Assembly: GCF_003611035.1 (NCBI RefSeq)
Contig: NZ_CP030033.1
Coordinates: forward strand, 3,720,001 to 3,784,000
Reading direction: 5' to 3'
Origin: Cryobacterium soli
GTDB lineage: Bacteria; Actinomycetota; Actinomycetes; Actinomycetales; Microbacteriaceae
Length of the DNA: 64,000 nt
Position numbers and translations under genes: made by a program. Shown here piece after piece: positions 35,463-44,359 of this stretch. Within the stretch, counting starts at the first letter, position 1. Each line of letters begins with the position of its first letter. The notes beneath the pieces are model-generated. The model ran no database searches. It was given only the letters and a program-made list of their open reading frames with translations, and was not told the DNA's origin.

Positions 35463-36132
35463 CGTCGGCCGCCAACCTGTAGCCGGCCCCGCGCAAGGTC
35501 TCGATCGCGGCCCGGTCGAACGGCCGGTCCACCTTGTTGCGCAGGTGCCGCACGTACACCTCCACGATGTTGGGGTCGCCCTCGAAATCGAAATCCCAGA
35601 CGTTGTCGAGCACGTCCCGTTTGGACACCACGGAGCCCCGGTTACGCATCAGATACTCGAGCACGGCGAACTCCCGGGAGGTGATGTCGACAACGATGTC
35701 CCCGCGACTGACGCGGCGGGTGGCCGGGTCGAGGTGCAGGTCGCCGGCTCGCAGCACGGTCGGCCGCGCGGTGGTGCCGCGACGGATCAGCGCGCGCATC
35801 CGGGCCAGGAGCACAGCGGAGGAGAACGGTTTGGTGAGGTAGTCGTCGGCGCCGGTGTCGAGCGCCTCGATCTGGTCCCACTCGCCGTCCTTGGCGGTGA
35901 GCATGAGGATCGGGGTCCAGTTCTGTTCGGCGCGCAGGGTCTCGCAGACCCGGTAGCCGCTGAGCCCCGGCAGCATGATGTCGAGCAGGATCACGGCGTA
36001 CTCGTTCTCCCGGGCCAGCCAGAGCCCGTCGGGCCCGGTGCCGGCCACGTCGACCGCGAAGCCCTCGGCCTCGAGGCCGCGCTTGAGCCCGGTCGCCAGC
36101 CGCACCTCGTCTTCCACCACCAGCACTCGCAT
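35455..36132 (-). CDS. OmpR/PhoB-family response regulator
   Basis: 225 residues. Receiver domain with D8-E9, phospho-acceptor D51 in VILLDIMLPGLSGYR, Thr of LMLTAKDGEWDQ and Lys of YLTKPF; then a winged-helix DNA-binding domain (ITSREFAVLEYLMRNRGSVVSKRDVLDNVWD, VEVYVRHLRNKVD, IETLRGAGYRLAADG). The ATG at 36132 starts exactly at MRVLVVEDEV with a G-rich Shine-Dalgarno; the longer open frame upstream is not homologous. It is the first gene of the two-component operon. Confidence 0.95.
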   Translation of the reverse strand: MRVLVVEDEVRLATGLKRGLEAEGFAVDVAGTGPDGLWLARENEYAVILLDIMLPGLSGYRVCETLRAEQNWTPILMLTAKDGEWDQIEALDTGADDYLTKPFSSAVLLARMRALIRRGTTARPTVLRAGDLHLDPATRRVSRGDIVVDITSREFAVLEYLMRNRGSVVSKRDVLDNVWDFDFEGDPNIVEVYVRHLRNKVDRPFDRAAIETLRGAGYRLAADGG

Positions 36133-36281
36133 CCGGCCCCCATCGTCGTGTCGGTATTGTCGTGTCTGGTGCCGCTGTTGCCGCGGCCATCCGGCCCAGT
36201 CTGGCGGATGCCGCTGAAGGCAAGCTGAAACCGCCCTGACCGGCGCGAATGCGCGCGGCGAGGTGTGGGTGCGCCCTGCTC

Positions 36282-36303
36282 GTTGGTCGAGCCTGTCGAA
36301 ACC
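36282..36303. repeat. Family B repeat, single copy
   Basis: GTTGGTCGAGCCTGTCGAAACC in the 272-bp gap between the MFS gene and the response regulator gene. No other feature was seen in the gap. Confidence 0.75.
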
Positions 36304-36404
36304 CCGCTTGATGCTCACCGGCATCGAACTCCGTCGTCGCGGTGCGGCTGCGAACTGAGTGTGCGCCGCGCGGAGCCGACGTGGCCGACGCCGCTGAATC
36401 GGCC

Positions 36405-38018
36405 CTACGTCCGGTGCCGGCGGGTGCGCACGAGCAGCCGGGCCAGCGACAGGTTGGCCAGGAGGAGCAGCGCCACGATCACGAGGATCGCCGGCCAGAG
36501 CCCGTTCGAGTCGTAGACCGCCAGGGCCACGAGCGGCCCCGCGACCGCGCCGAGGTCGCCGGCGGTACGGGTGATGCCCACCACCAGTCCGCTCTGCCGG
36601 GCCGGCACCGCCTCGCTCATGAGCACCGTCGGCACGATACCGGCCACGCTGGTGGCCAGGCCGTAGAGCACGATCGCCAGGGCGAACAGCCACGGCCCGT
36701 TGGCGACCGGGAAGATCAGCAGCGCGGCGGCCGAGGCGATCACCCCGGGCACGAGCACGGCGAGCCGGTATCCGCGGTCGATGAGCGAGCCCACCACGGG
36801 CAGCGCGGCCAGGGACAGCAGAGTGGCCGCGGCCAGCGCCACGCCGAGCGTGAGCGGAGTGAGACCGCCGGTGTCATAGGCCGCCACCGGCACGAGCCCC
36901 TGCTCGCCGCCGAACCGGGCGAAGAAGGTGGCGAAGGAGCTCAGCGCCAGCGCGATGACGATCGCGGCGACGCCGACGCCGATGTAGTTGGGCGCCGCGG
37001 GGCTGGTTTCGGATGCCGCGGGGCGCGACGCGGGAATGGCCCGCGGGGTCTCGACAGGCTCGACCACCGTCGGGGTCGCGCCGGCCTCGAGTGACGCGGC
37101 CCGCGTGTGGGTCGCGACCATCTCGTCGGTCGCGCCTGGTTTGTGGGGCTCGGCCGTCTCGTCGGTCGAGCTTGTCGACGCCGTACTGAGCTTGTCGAAG
37201 TGGACCTGGTGAGGTGTCTTTGGAGGCTCGACCAGCGGGCGGGGTGCATCCGCCGGCTTCGCGGAGCGGCCGCGGGGGAGCCAGTAGTGCGCGGCGGGGC
37301 GCACGGCGTCCCAGGCGAGAACAAGTGCGAGGGGCACGCTGGCGACCAGGAACACCACCTCGAGCGGGAACCAGGTGAGCACCAGCCCGCCGAGGAACGA
37401 CCCGATCGCCCCGGCCGACATCTGCACCGCGGTGACCGTGGCCATCACCCGGCCGCGCCGGGCGGGCGGGGCTCCGGAGACGAGGATCGCGAAGCCGATG
37501 GTGATCGCGGCGCCGCCGAGCACCCCGGCAAACACCCGGGCACCGATCAACCAGTCGGCGCCGGGGGCCAGCCCGGTGAGGCCGGTCACCACCACGAGAA
37601 GCAGGCTCACCGCCCACAGGTAGGGCCGCGGCTTCCACCAGCGCAGCAGGATGCCCGCGGGAATGTTGGCCAGCACCCGTCCGAAACCGAACGCGGCGAT
37701 GATCGGGCCGAGCACCAGGGCGGTCGCTCCGAAGCGGTCCACATAGAGCGGCAGCGCGGGCACGATGGTGCCCCAGGTCATCTGGGTGGCGCCGATCAGG
37801 CAGCACAGCAGCAGGGTCTGCTCGCCGAGCGAGGGGCCCCGGCCGGCGGCCTGGACGCCCGCAGCATCCGTCGAACCGGCGCCGTTCACGGAGGCTGCGC
37901 CGCCGACGGAGACGGGGCCAGCGCCGGAGTCTGCGCCGCCGACCAAGCCGCCGCCGACGGAGGCTGCGCCGCCGACCGGGCCGGGGCCCGAGCGGCCCCG
38001 GCCCGCGCGGGGGCTCAC
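36405..38018 (-). CDS. MFS transporter with repeat-derived central loop
   Basis: 537 residues, about 12 helices in two halves. The core starts LLLCCLIGATQMTWGTIVPALPLYVDRFG; the second half starts NYIGVGVAAIVIALALSSFATFF. An N-terminal Gly/Ala/Ser-rich tail (1-65) is itself internally repetitive. The cytosolic loop between helices 6 and 7 is enlarged to about 100 residues and includes VEPVETPRA and FDKLSTASTSSTDE, which are translations of family B DNA repeats. It overlaps the upstream monooxygenase gene by 4 nt, so it is the last gene of the heterocycle operon and probably imports or exports a substrate or product. Confidence 0.87.
   Translation of the reverse strand: MSPRAGRGRSGPGPVGGAASVGGGLVGGADSGAGPVSVGGAASVNGAGSTDAAGVQAAGRGPSLGEQTLLLCCLIGATQMTWGTIVPALPLYVDRFGATALVLGPIIAAFGFGRVLANIPAGILLRWWKPRPYLWAVSLLLVVVTGLTGLAPGADWLIGARVFAGVLGGAAITIGFAILVSGAPPARRGRVMATVTAVQMSAGAIGSFLGGLVLTWFPLEVVFLVASVPLALVLAWDAVRPAAHYWLPRGRSAKPADAPRPLVEPPKTPHQVHFDKLSTASTSSTDETAEPHKPGATDEMVATHTRAASLEAGATPTVVEPVETPRAIPASRPAASETSPAAPNYIGVGVAAIVIALALSSFATFFARFGGEQGLVPVAAYDTGGLTPLTLGVALAAATLLSLAALPVVGSLIDRGYRLAVLVPGVIASAAALLIFPVANGPWLFALAIVLYGLATSVAGIVPTVLMSEAVPARQSGLVVGITRTAGDLGAVAGPLVALAVYDSNGLWPAILVIVALLLLANLSLARLLVRTRRHRT
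37047..37215. repeat. Family B repeats inside the MFS coding region
   Basis: GGTCTCGACAGGCTCGACC (37047-37065) and a composite beginning GTCGGTCGAGCTTGTCGACG (37161) lie in frame within the MFS gene. The composite is nearly identical over about 55 bp to the intergenic one at 45051-45107. Confidence 0.85.
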
Positions 38019-39370
38019 GACGCCAGGTTGGCGCGCAGCGTCGAGCCGGGGTACGCCGCACCCATCGTGCCGCGGCGGCGGAGCTCCGGCACCAGCAGGT
38101 CGATGATGTCGGTGTACGAGGCGGGCATGCTCAGCGGGTTGCCGATCATGTAGCCGCCGCGGGAGCCGGTGGCCGCGAAGTTCTCCTCGAGCTGGTCCGC
38201 CAGCTGCGACGCGGTGCCGCTGAGGGTCTGGTTGTAGCCCACCGCGTGCTCCCAGCCGCGCTCGAAGAACTCGGTGCGAGAGAGCGAGTGGTCGGCGCCG
38301 AGCTCCTGCACGAGTTGCCCGACGAACCCCGACGGGGACGCGTGGCCGGCCACGATCTCGGCCTGCAGCTCCCCGAGCACGATGGTGTCGCCCACGGTCG
38401 AGAAGTCGTAGCCGGCGTTGTAGGAGAGATACGCGCCCACAGCTTCGTCGCCCCAGTACTCGAGCATCTCCTTCTTGCGGGCGGTGGCCTCGTCTTCGGT
38501 GCGGCCGATCACCAGCTGGGTGGCCCAGAGGATGCCGACGTCGGCGGGGTTGCGCCCGTTGGCGGCGAGCTGCACGTCGAGCTGCGACCGGTGCCGCTGC
38601 TGGCCGGCCAGGTTGCCGCCGAACCCGAAGATCAGGTCGGCGAACTTAGCGCTCGTGGCAATGCCCTGCGGCGAGTTGCCGGCCTGCACGAGCACCGGGT
38701 GCCCCTGCGGGCTGGGCACGCTGGTGAGCGGCCCCTGCACGTCGAAGAAGTCGCCGTGGTGCCCGATGGCGTGCACCTTGCCGGGGTCGGCGAACCGGCC
38801 GGTCTCCCGGTCCATCACGATCGCATCGGGCTCCACCGAGTCCCAGAGCTGCTGGCACACCGAAATGAACTCGTCCATGCGCTCGTACCGCTTGCTGTGC
38901 TCGAGCAGCTCGTCGAAGCCGTAGTTGGCCGCATCCGCTCGCCGGGTCGACGCCACGACGTTGAACGCGATGCGTCCGCCGGTGACGTGGTCGAGCGAAT
39001 TGAGCAGCCGGGCCACATAGAACGGATGCATGAACGTGGAGGAATACGTCAGTCCGAAGCCGATGTTCCGGGTCACGGCGCTCATCGCGGCGATGAACGG
39101 GCTCATGTCGTGCCGCGGCCACTGCACGCCCCACTCGACGGCGGCGTCGGGGGAGCCGCGCCAGGTGTCGGGGAGGCCGGTGCCGTCGCCGAAGAAGAGC
39201 ATGTCGATGCCGCCACGCTCGGCCGTGATCGCGAGTTCCTGGAACATCTTGACGTCGGGAAAGGTGCGGCCGGTCCAGGAACCCGGCCGGGCCCAGCGGC
39301 CCTCCGAGTGCGTGAACGACAGGTCGAAGGCCAGGTGCAGGTGTTTCGGGTCCTGCTCGGGCGCGGTCAT
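38015..39370 (-). CDS. Luciferase-like flavin monooxygenase, NtaA/SnaA/DszA type
   Basis: 451 residues, reduced-FMN-dependent TIM-barrel monooxygenase. HLAFDLSFTHSEGRWARPGSW at the N-terminus, DMLFFGDGTGLPDTW, GFGLTYSSTFMHPFYVARLLNSLDHVTGGRIAFNVVAST, HHGDFFDVQGPLTSVPSPQGHPVLVQAG and SPSGFVGQLVQELG are typical of nitrilotriacetate / dibenzothiophene-sulfone monooxygenases. They need FMNH2 from a partner; the RutF-like reductase at the head of this operon is the obvious one. Both ends overlap neighbours by 4 nt. It may act after or beside the RutA-type enzyme; the substrate is unknown. Confidence 0.92.
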   Translation of the reverse strand: MTAPEQDPKHLHLAFDLSFTHSEGRWARPGSWTGRTFPDVKMFQELAITAERGGIDMLFFGDGTGLPDTWRGSPDAAVEWGVQWPRHDMSPFIAAMSAVTRNIGFGLTYSSTFMHPFYVARLLNSLDHVTGGRIAFNVVASTRRADAANYGFDELLEHSKRYERMDEFISVCQQLWDSVEPDAIVMDRETGRFADPGKVHAIGHHGDFFDVQGPLTSVPSPQGHPVLVQAGNSPQGIATSAKFADLIFGFGGNLAGQQRHRSQLDVQLAANGRNPADVGILWATQLVIGRTEDEATARKKEMLEYWGDEAVGAYLSYNAGYDFSTVGDTIVLGELQAEIVAGHASPSGFVGQLVQELGADHSLSRTEFFERGWEHAVGYNQTLSGTASQLADQLEENFAATGSRGGYMIGNPLSMPASYTDIIDLLVPELRRRGTMGAAYPGSTLRANLAS

Positions 39371-40074
39371 GCCGACACCGCCGAACCGGTCAGAACGGAT
39401 GCCGCGGGCACGCCGTGCGCCGTCGCATCCGCAGCCGGCGCGGGGAAGAACCCGGCCAGCTCGTCGCTCGTCACCACGTGCGCCGTGGTCAGCGCCAGGA
39501 TCTCGAGCGCGTTCTCGTGCACCCGCACCTCATACGCGGCGGTGGCGTCGCTGGGGATCAGCACCGGGTAGTCCAGCTGGAACGCGTCCGTGGCGGTCGC
39601 GGCGATGCAGCACTCGGTGGTGAGACCGGCCACCGCCACCCACACCACGCCGAGGCCCTGCAACAGGGCGTGCAGCTCGGTGCCCTGGAAGCCGCTGTAG
39701 TGCCGTTTCTGAACGCGCGGTTCGCCGGCGGCCGGCTCCAGGCCGTACCAGTCGGCGCCGGGCGTGCCGATCACGCAGGGTTCGGTGTCGTCCATCGGCT
39801 CATCGAAGCCGCGGCCGCGCAACCAGTTGCTGGCGCCCCAGAGCCGGTCCGGGTCCGAGGCCAGCTCGATCCAGACCACGGGCACGCCCGCCGCGCGGGC
39901 GGCGTCGACGAGGCCCGCGGTGCTGCGGATGGCCGCGGCGATGGAGTCCTCGGCCGCGGTGTCGAGGCCGTAGTCGGCGAGGTAGCCCAGGTCGGCGAAG
40001 GAGCGCTGCACGTCCACGACGAGCAGGGCGCCGGACCGGTTGGACAGGCCCACGAAGGCGTCGTCGGGGGTCAC
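39367..40074 (-). CDS. Isochorismatase-family cysteine hydrolase (RutB-like role)
   Basis: 235 residues. Catalytic triad visible: D21 in ALLVVDVQRSF, K123 in VQKRHYSGFQGTEL and C155 or C156 in AGLTTECCIAATATDAFQLDY. Members hydrolyse amides or ureides such as ureidoacrylate (RutB), N-carbamoylsarcosine and maleamate. Position directly between two flavin monooxygenase genes, with GTGA and ATGA overlaps, indicates that it removes an amide or carbamoyl group from the ring-opened product. The GTG start at 40074 coincides with the stop of the RutA-type gene. The C-terminal 20 residues are Ala-rich. Confidence 0.9.
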   Translation of the reverse strand: MTPDDAFVGLSNRSGALLVVDVQRSFADLGYLADYGLDTAAEDSIAAAIRSTAGLVDAARAAGVPVVWIELASDPDRLWGASNWLRGRGFDEPMDDTEPCVIGTPGADWYGLEPAAGEPRVQKRHYSGFQGTELHALLQGLGVVWVAVAGLTTECCIAATATDAFQLDYPVLIPSDATAAYEVRVHENALEILALTTAHVVTSDELAGFFPAPAADATAHGVPAASVLTGSAVSA

Positions 40075-41153
40075 GAGGTGACCAGTCCGCTCGTCTGGCG
40101 AGCGGCATCCTGGGCCCGGAGGGTGGGCAGCACGGCCTCGCCGAAGGCGGGCAGATCGGCGTGGTAATCGGGGAAGATGAGCATCAGGCCATCGAGTTCG
40201 GCCCCCTCGACGACGGTGTTGATGTGGCCCAGCACGGTGTCGGGTGAGCCGACCACGTAGGGGGTCTGGAAGGCGTCCTGCCCGGTGGCGGACTCGGTCC
40301 AGGAGGTCGCGCGATCGCGCGGCATGCCCCAGGAGACCCGCATGTTGGCCAGGGCCTCCACGTCGACGCCGGCGCCGATCACGTCGACACGTCGCTGGGC
40401 GTCGGCATCCGTGTCGCCCATCACCACGGTGAGCATAGCGTAGGTCTTCACGGAACGATTGAGCGCCGCGGCCTGGTCGTGTACGTCGCGGGAGGACTCG
40501 CGCAGCTCCTCCATGGTGTCGCCGGAGAGGAACGCGCCGTCGCAGAGTTCGGCCTGGAACTTGCGTCCGCGCGGCGAGCGGCCGGCGCTGATCAGGGTGG
40601 GCTGCACGCGCGGGTGCGGCCGGGAGACGCAGTCGGTGAGGGTGAAGGTGTCGCTCTGCATGGTCACGGAGTCCTCGGTCCAGAGCCGGGTGACGGCCCG
40701 GGTCCAGTCCTCCACCATCTGGTAACGGGCCTCCTTCGACATGGTCGCGTCCCAGAGGCCCATCTGCTCGAACTCGTCGGCGTAGGAGCCGGAGACGATG
40801 TTCATGCCGGCGCGGCCGTTCGAGATCTGGTCGAGGGTCACGAACATCTTCGCGGCGATGGCGGGGCTGTGGATGTTGGCGTGTACGGTGGCCCAGATCT
40901 TCACCTTTTCGGTGGCCTCGGCCAGGCCCGCCATCATGGTCATCGACTCGAGGGTGTTGCCCCAGTGGTCGGTCGAGCCGCCGAAGCCGCGCCACTTGGC
41001 CATCGACATGACGAAGTCGAGGCCGGCCTGCTCGGCGAGCACCGCGGTGGTCTTGTTGTACTCGTAGCTGCCGTCTGGGTGCGGCGCGGTGGTGGACACC
41101 AGCCACCCGCCGTTGCCGATCGGGAGGAAGACGCCGTACTCGCGTGCTGACAT
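40071..41153 (-). CDS. RutA-type flavin-dependent monooxygenase (paralogue of the 53.8-kb gene)
   Basis: 360 residues. MSAREYGVFLPIGNGGWLVS, FVMSMAKWRGFGGSTDHWGNTLESMTMMAGLAEAT, HSPAIAAKMFVTLDQISNGRAGMNIVSG and EFEQMGLW parallel RutA, which opens the uracil ring using reduced FMN and O2. Key pockets differ (WATVHANIHS where RutA-like proteins have ASAAVLALP), so a different ring is likely. The ATG at 41153 begins the conserved segment; upstream in-frame sequence covers a palindrome. It overlaps the isochorismatase gene by 4 nt and is separated from the ABC genes by a 209-bp gap. Confidence 0.9.
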   Translation of the reverse strand: MSAREYGVFLPIGNGGWLVSTTAPHPDGSYEYNKTTAVLAEQAGLDFVMSMAKWRGFGGSTDHWGNTLESMTMMAGLAEATEKVKIWATVHANIHSPAIAAKMFVTLDQISNGRAGMNIVSGSYADEFEQMGLWDATMSKEARYQMVEDWTRAVTRLWTEDSVTMQSDTFTLTDCVSRPHPRVQPTLISAGRSPRGRKFQAELCDGAFLSGDTMEELRESSRDVHDQAAALNRSVKTYAMLTVVMGDTDADAQRRVDVIGAGVDVEALANMRVSWGMPRDRATSWTESATGQDAFQTPYVVGSPDTVLGHINTVVEGAELDGLMLIFPDYHADLPAFGEAVLPTLRAQDAARQTSGLVTS

Positions 41154-41262
41154 GGGAAACACTCTTTCTCTGCTGTGGTGGAACACCGGGGAGGCTGCGA
41201 CGGAGACGGCGAGGGCCGAGACGGACGTGGTGCGGGAGGGAGATGAAGGTTGGGGGTGGTTC

Positions 41263-41316
41263 AGTTGCGGACATCCCGCCATCGTTCGCGAAAACGAAGG
41301 AGGGATGTCCGCAACT
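41263..41316. repeat. 22-bp-arm hairpin inside the heterocycle operon
   Basis: AGTTGCGGACATCCC arms at 41263-41284 and 41295-41316 pair over 22 bp with two mismatches, loop 10 nt. It lies between the binding-protein stop and the RutA-type start, so it divides transport from catabolic genes. No T-tract on either side. Confidence 0.75.
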
Positions 41317-41362
41317 CAGTGCTGCGAGGCTGCGCGTCCGCGCGGCGCTGCGGTGAGCCGGG

Positions 41363-42460
41363 TTACGGGGCCGGCCAGATGAGGGTGGTGCCGTCGTAGA
41401 TCGCCTCGATGAAGCTGTTGTCGAAGTAGGCGGTGGGGTCGGCCGGTGCGGTGGCGATCTGGCCGCTGTCCACGAGGAACCCGGACTCGGCGGTGACGTT
41501 GTCGAAGTCGATCAGGCCGATCGGGGCATCCGTGGCCTGGTTGTCGACGACGATGTCGTACTCGGTGGTCCAGACCTTGAGGTTGTGCGCGGCGTCGAAG
41601 CCCTCACCGGAGAGTTCGGCGGCGAAGTCGACGCACTCCTCGCCGTTCTCCCCGCAGTAGTCGAAGGCGTGCTGGCTGGCGCGCAGGAAGTCTTCGACCG
41701 CGGTGGGGTTATCGGCGGCGAACTCGTTGTTCACGGCGAGGCTGCCGAGCGACCCGGCCACGCCGAAGTCGTAGGGGCGCCAGACGGTGACGTCTTCGCC
41801 GGCGGCTTCGAGCAGGTTGGGCTCGTTGGAGATGAAGCCGGTGAGCGAGTCCACCTGGCCGCGCGGCAGGATCGAGGGGTCATAGCCCACGACAACCTGC
41901 TGGATCGACGCGAGGTCGGCCCCCGCGTTGGTGAGCATGGCGCCCACGGCCGGCGGCAGGTTGCCCTTCTGGCCCAGGATGGTGCCGTCGAGCTGCTTGA
42001 GGTCGGTCACGTCGGTGCCGGTCATCAGGATCTCCAGGCCCACGTTGGAGTAGGTGGCGATGCCGGTGACGTCAATGCCGTTGTCCTGCGCGGTGATGAG
42101 GTTCTGCTCGTCGACGCTCGTGATGGTGACTTGGCCGGAGGCGAGCAGCTGGGCGTTCTGGCTGGTGTCACCGGTGCCGGGCTGGATGTCGACGTCGAGG
42201 CACAGGGCGTCGAAGTAGCCCAGGTGGTCGGCGGCGATGATGTTGAGGATCGACACCGACGCCTGGTACTGGTACCCGGTGAGGAAGTTGATGGTGCCGG
42301 CGGCCTTGTTCAGCTCGCAGCGGTCGGCCGAGATGGCGCTGGCGGCGGCGGCCGTGTCGGTGGAGGGGGCATCGTCGGCGGCCGGGCTACAGGCGGCGAG
42401 GCCGAGGGTGAGGGCGGCGATGGCAACGGCGGCCAACGCGTGGGTGGGGCGAATGGGCAT
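41363..42460 (-). CDS. ABC substrate-binding lipoprotein, NMT1/SsuA (NitT/TauT) type
   Basis: 365 residues. Signal peptide with lipobox L-A-A-C about residue 23, then GTINFLTGYQYQASVSILNIIAADHLGYFDALCLDV and QNAQLLASGQVTITSVDEQNLITAQDNG, typical of NMT1/THI5-like binding proteins for nitrate, sulfonates, thiamine pyrimidines or riboflavin-like rings. Two extra cysteines (FDYCGENGEECVDF) could form a disulfide. ATG 42460 has AGGAG 6 nt upstream. Given the catabolic genes downstream, a heterocycle ligand is likely. Confidence 0.9.
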   Translation of the reverse strand: MPIRPTHALAAVAIAALTLGLAACSPAADDAPSTDTAAAASAISADRCELNKAAGTINFLTGYQYQASVSILNIIAADHLGYFDALCLDVDIQPGTGDTSQNAQLLASGQVTITSVDEQNLITAQDNGIDVTGIATYSNVGLEILMTGTDVTDLKQLDGTILGQKGNLPPAVGAMLTNAGADLASIQQVVVGYDPSILPRGQVDSLTGFISNEPNLLEAAGEDVTVWRPYDFGVAGSLGSLAVNNEFAADNPTAVEDFLRASQHAFDYCGENGEECVDFAAELSGEGFDAAHNLKVWTTEYDIVVDNQATDAPIGLIDFDNVTAESGFLVDSGQIATAPADPTAYFDNSFIEAIYDGTTLIWPAP

Positions 42461-42589
42461 GGCGGTCTCCTGGTGCGGTGGGGGAAGAGGGGACGGGTGA
42501 TGCGGGAGGCAGTGCGTGAAACGGGTACGCATGAAACAGGGCTGTGGTGCGGATGCTGCGGGTGCTGCGGCAGAAAAGGTTCGGGGGTG

Positions 42590-43465
42590 TCAGCTCGTGG
42601 CGCCCTGGCGGGACTCGTGCCAGTGCAGCACGCGGTCCTCGATGGCGGTGATGATGAGCAGCAGCAGCGAGCCCATGATCGCCAGGCACAGGATGGCCGC
42701 GTAGACCACGGCGAGGCGGTTGTTCGAGGAGGCGACGCTGATCACGGTGCCGAGGCCCTCGGCGGCGCCCGGGGCGGAGAGCTCAGCGACCACGGCGCCG
42801 ATGATCGAGAGCGGGAACACCACGCGCAGGGCGGTGAAGAGGTAGGGCAGGGCGCTGGGCATCCGCACGTGCCAGAGCATCTCGAGGCGTGAGGCGTGCA
42901 GGGTGGTGAAGACCTGCAGCACGGCGGGGGAGACCGAGCGGAGGCCGGTGGCGACGTTGATGAGGATGGGGAAGAAGCAGATCAGCGCGGTGACGATGAG
43001 CTTGGGCTCCGGGCCGAAGCCGAACGCCACCACCAGGGCCGGGGCGATGGCCACGAGCGGGGTGACGCTGAGCACCACGGCGATGGGCATGATGGCCCGG
43101 CGCGCGATGGGCAGTTCGGAGACGAGCACCGCAAGGATGAACGAGGCGACGAAGCCGATGGCCAGGCCGACCAGCGCCACGGCGAGGGTGGCCCACGCGT
43201 TGCTGAGGTAGAAACCGGGGTTGGCGGCCAGCGCCTCACCGACCGACGCGAGCGGCGGGAGCAGGTACGGGCTGTCGGCGGCGGTGATGGTCCACAGGAA
43301 ACCCAGCGCCACCAGCAGCACCGCGAGCGGCAGCCAATAGGCCGGGCGCAGGAAGCCGAGCTGTTTGGGCAGGCCGGACTTGGTGGCGGACTTCTGGGCG
43401 GGCGGGGCCGCGGGTGCGGTCACGGGGCTCTCCTGAATCGTTGCGGGTTCGGTCATGACGCTCAC
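42590..43465 (-). CDS. ABC permease, NitT/TauT type
   Basis: 291 residues with six to seven helices: WLPLAVLLVALGFLWTITAA, LSNAWATLAVALVGLAIGFVASFILAVLV, AIMPIAVVLSVTPLVAIAPALVVAFGFG, LIVTALICFFPILINVATGL. The EAA-like loop is HASRLEMLWHVRMPSALPYLF. The GTG at 43465 overlaps the ATPase stop by 3-4 nt and has AGGAG 7 nt upstream, better placed than the ATG three codons later. It forms the importer with the neighbouring ATPase and lipoprotein. Confidence 0.92.
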   Translation of the reverse strand: MSVMTEPATIQESPVTAPAAPPAQKSATKSGLPKQLGFLRPAYWLPLAVLLVALGFLWTITAADSPYLLPPLASVGEALAANPGFYLSNAWATLAVALVGLAIGFVASFILAVLVSELPIARRAIMPIAVVLSVTPLVAIAPALVVAFGFGPEPKLIVTALICFFPILINVATGLRSVSPAVLQVFTTLHASRLEMLWHVRMPSALPYLFTALRVVFPLSIIGAVVAELSAPGAAEGLGTVISVASSNNRLAVVYAAILCLAIMGSLLLLIITAIEDRVLHWHESRQGATS

Positions 43466-44355
43466 TGGGCGGCTCCTGCCGGGATCGGGGTGGACCCGGT
43501 GATCGGGTTCTCCTGCCAGGCGGTCTGCAGGTGGTCGCGGATGACGTCTTCGAAGTGGTGGAACTCGGCGGTCTTGAGCATCGCCTGGCTGCGCGGGCGC
43601 GGCAGGGTGATGTCCACGGATGCGGTGATCCGGCCCGGGCGGGCCGACATCACGAGCACCTTGTCGGAGAGCCGCACCGCCTCGGAGACCGAGTGGGTGA
43701 CGAAGACGACCGTGGTCTTGTTCTCGTCCCAGATGTCCAGCAGCTGCTCCTGGATGGACTCGCGGGTGAATTCGTCGAGCGCTGAGAACGGTTCGTCCAT
43801 CAGCAGCACGTCGGGCTGCACGCCGAACGCCCGCACGATGGCGGTGCGCTGCTGCATGCCGCCGCTGAGCTGGGCGGGCAGCTTGTGCACCGCATCCGTC
43901 AGCCCCGCCTTGCCCAGCAGGTCGAGCATGTCGGGCGCGGGGCGTTCGAGGTGTCCGTGGATGCGGCGGCGCAGCTTGTCGGCGCGGCGGTTGACCTTGG
44001 CGGGCATGCTCACGTTGCCCAGCACGTCCTTCCACGGCAGCAGGGCGGGAGCCTGGGGCACCAGGCCGATCATCTTGGCGGCGCAGGCGCGCTCGGGGGT
44101 GACCCCGAACACCTCGGCGGTGCCGGAGTCGGCGGTTTCGAGGCCCGCGATGAGGCGGAGCAGCGTGGACTTGCCGCATCCGGACGGGCCGATGATGCTG
44201 ACGAACTGGCCGCGCTTGATGTCGACGTCCACGTTCTGGAGTGCCACGTGCTGGCTGGCGCCGGAGCCGTAGATCTTGACGGCGCCGCGGATCGAGATCG
44301 AGTCGGCCGTGCTGCTGGGGGCTGAGGTCGGTGCGGAGGGGGAGGTGAGGGTCAT
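43462..44355 (-). CDS. ABC transporter ATPase, NitT/TauT type
   Basis: 297 residues. Walker A GPSGCGKST, Q-loop LVPQAPALLPWKDVLGNV, signature LSGGMQQRTAIVRAF, Walker B DVLLMDEPFSALDE and switch His in VFVTHSVSEAVRLSD. A Ser/Thr/Pro-rich 20-residue N-tail and a C-terminal extension after PRPRSQAML are present. It powers import with the overlapping permease gene. It starts 4 nt after the flavin reductase stop, so uptake and flavin reduction are co-expressed. Confidence 0.94.
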   Translation of the reverse strand: MTLTSPSAPTSAPSSTADSISIRGAVKIYGSGASQHVALQNVDVDIKRGQFVSIIGPSGCGKSTLLRLIAGLETADSGTAEVFGVTPERACAAKMIGLVPQAPALLPWKDVLGNVSMPAKVNRRADKLRRRIHGHLERPAPDMLDLLGKAGLTDAVHKLPAQLSGGMQQRTAIVRAFGVQPDVLLMDEPFSALDEFTRESIQEQLLDIWDENKTTVVFVTHSVSEAVRLSDKVLVMSARPGRITASVDITLPRPRSQAMLKTAEFHHFEDVIRDHLQTAWQENPITGSTPIPAGAAQ

Positions 44356-44359
44356 GGGG

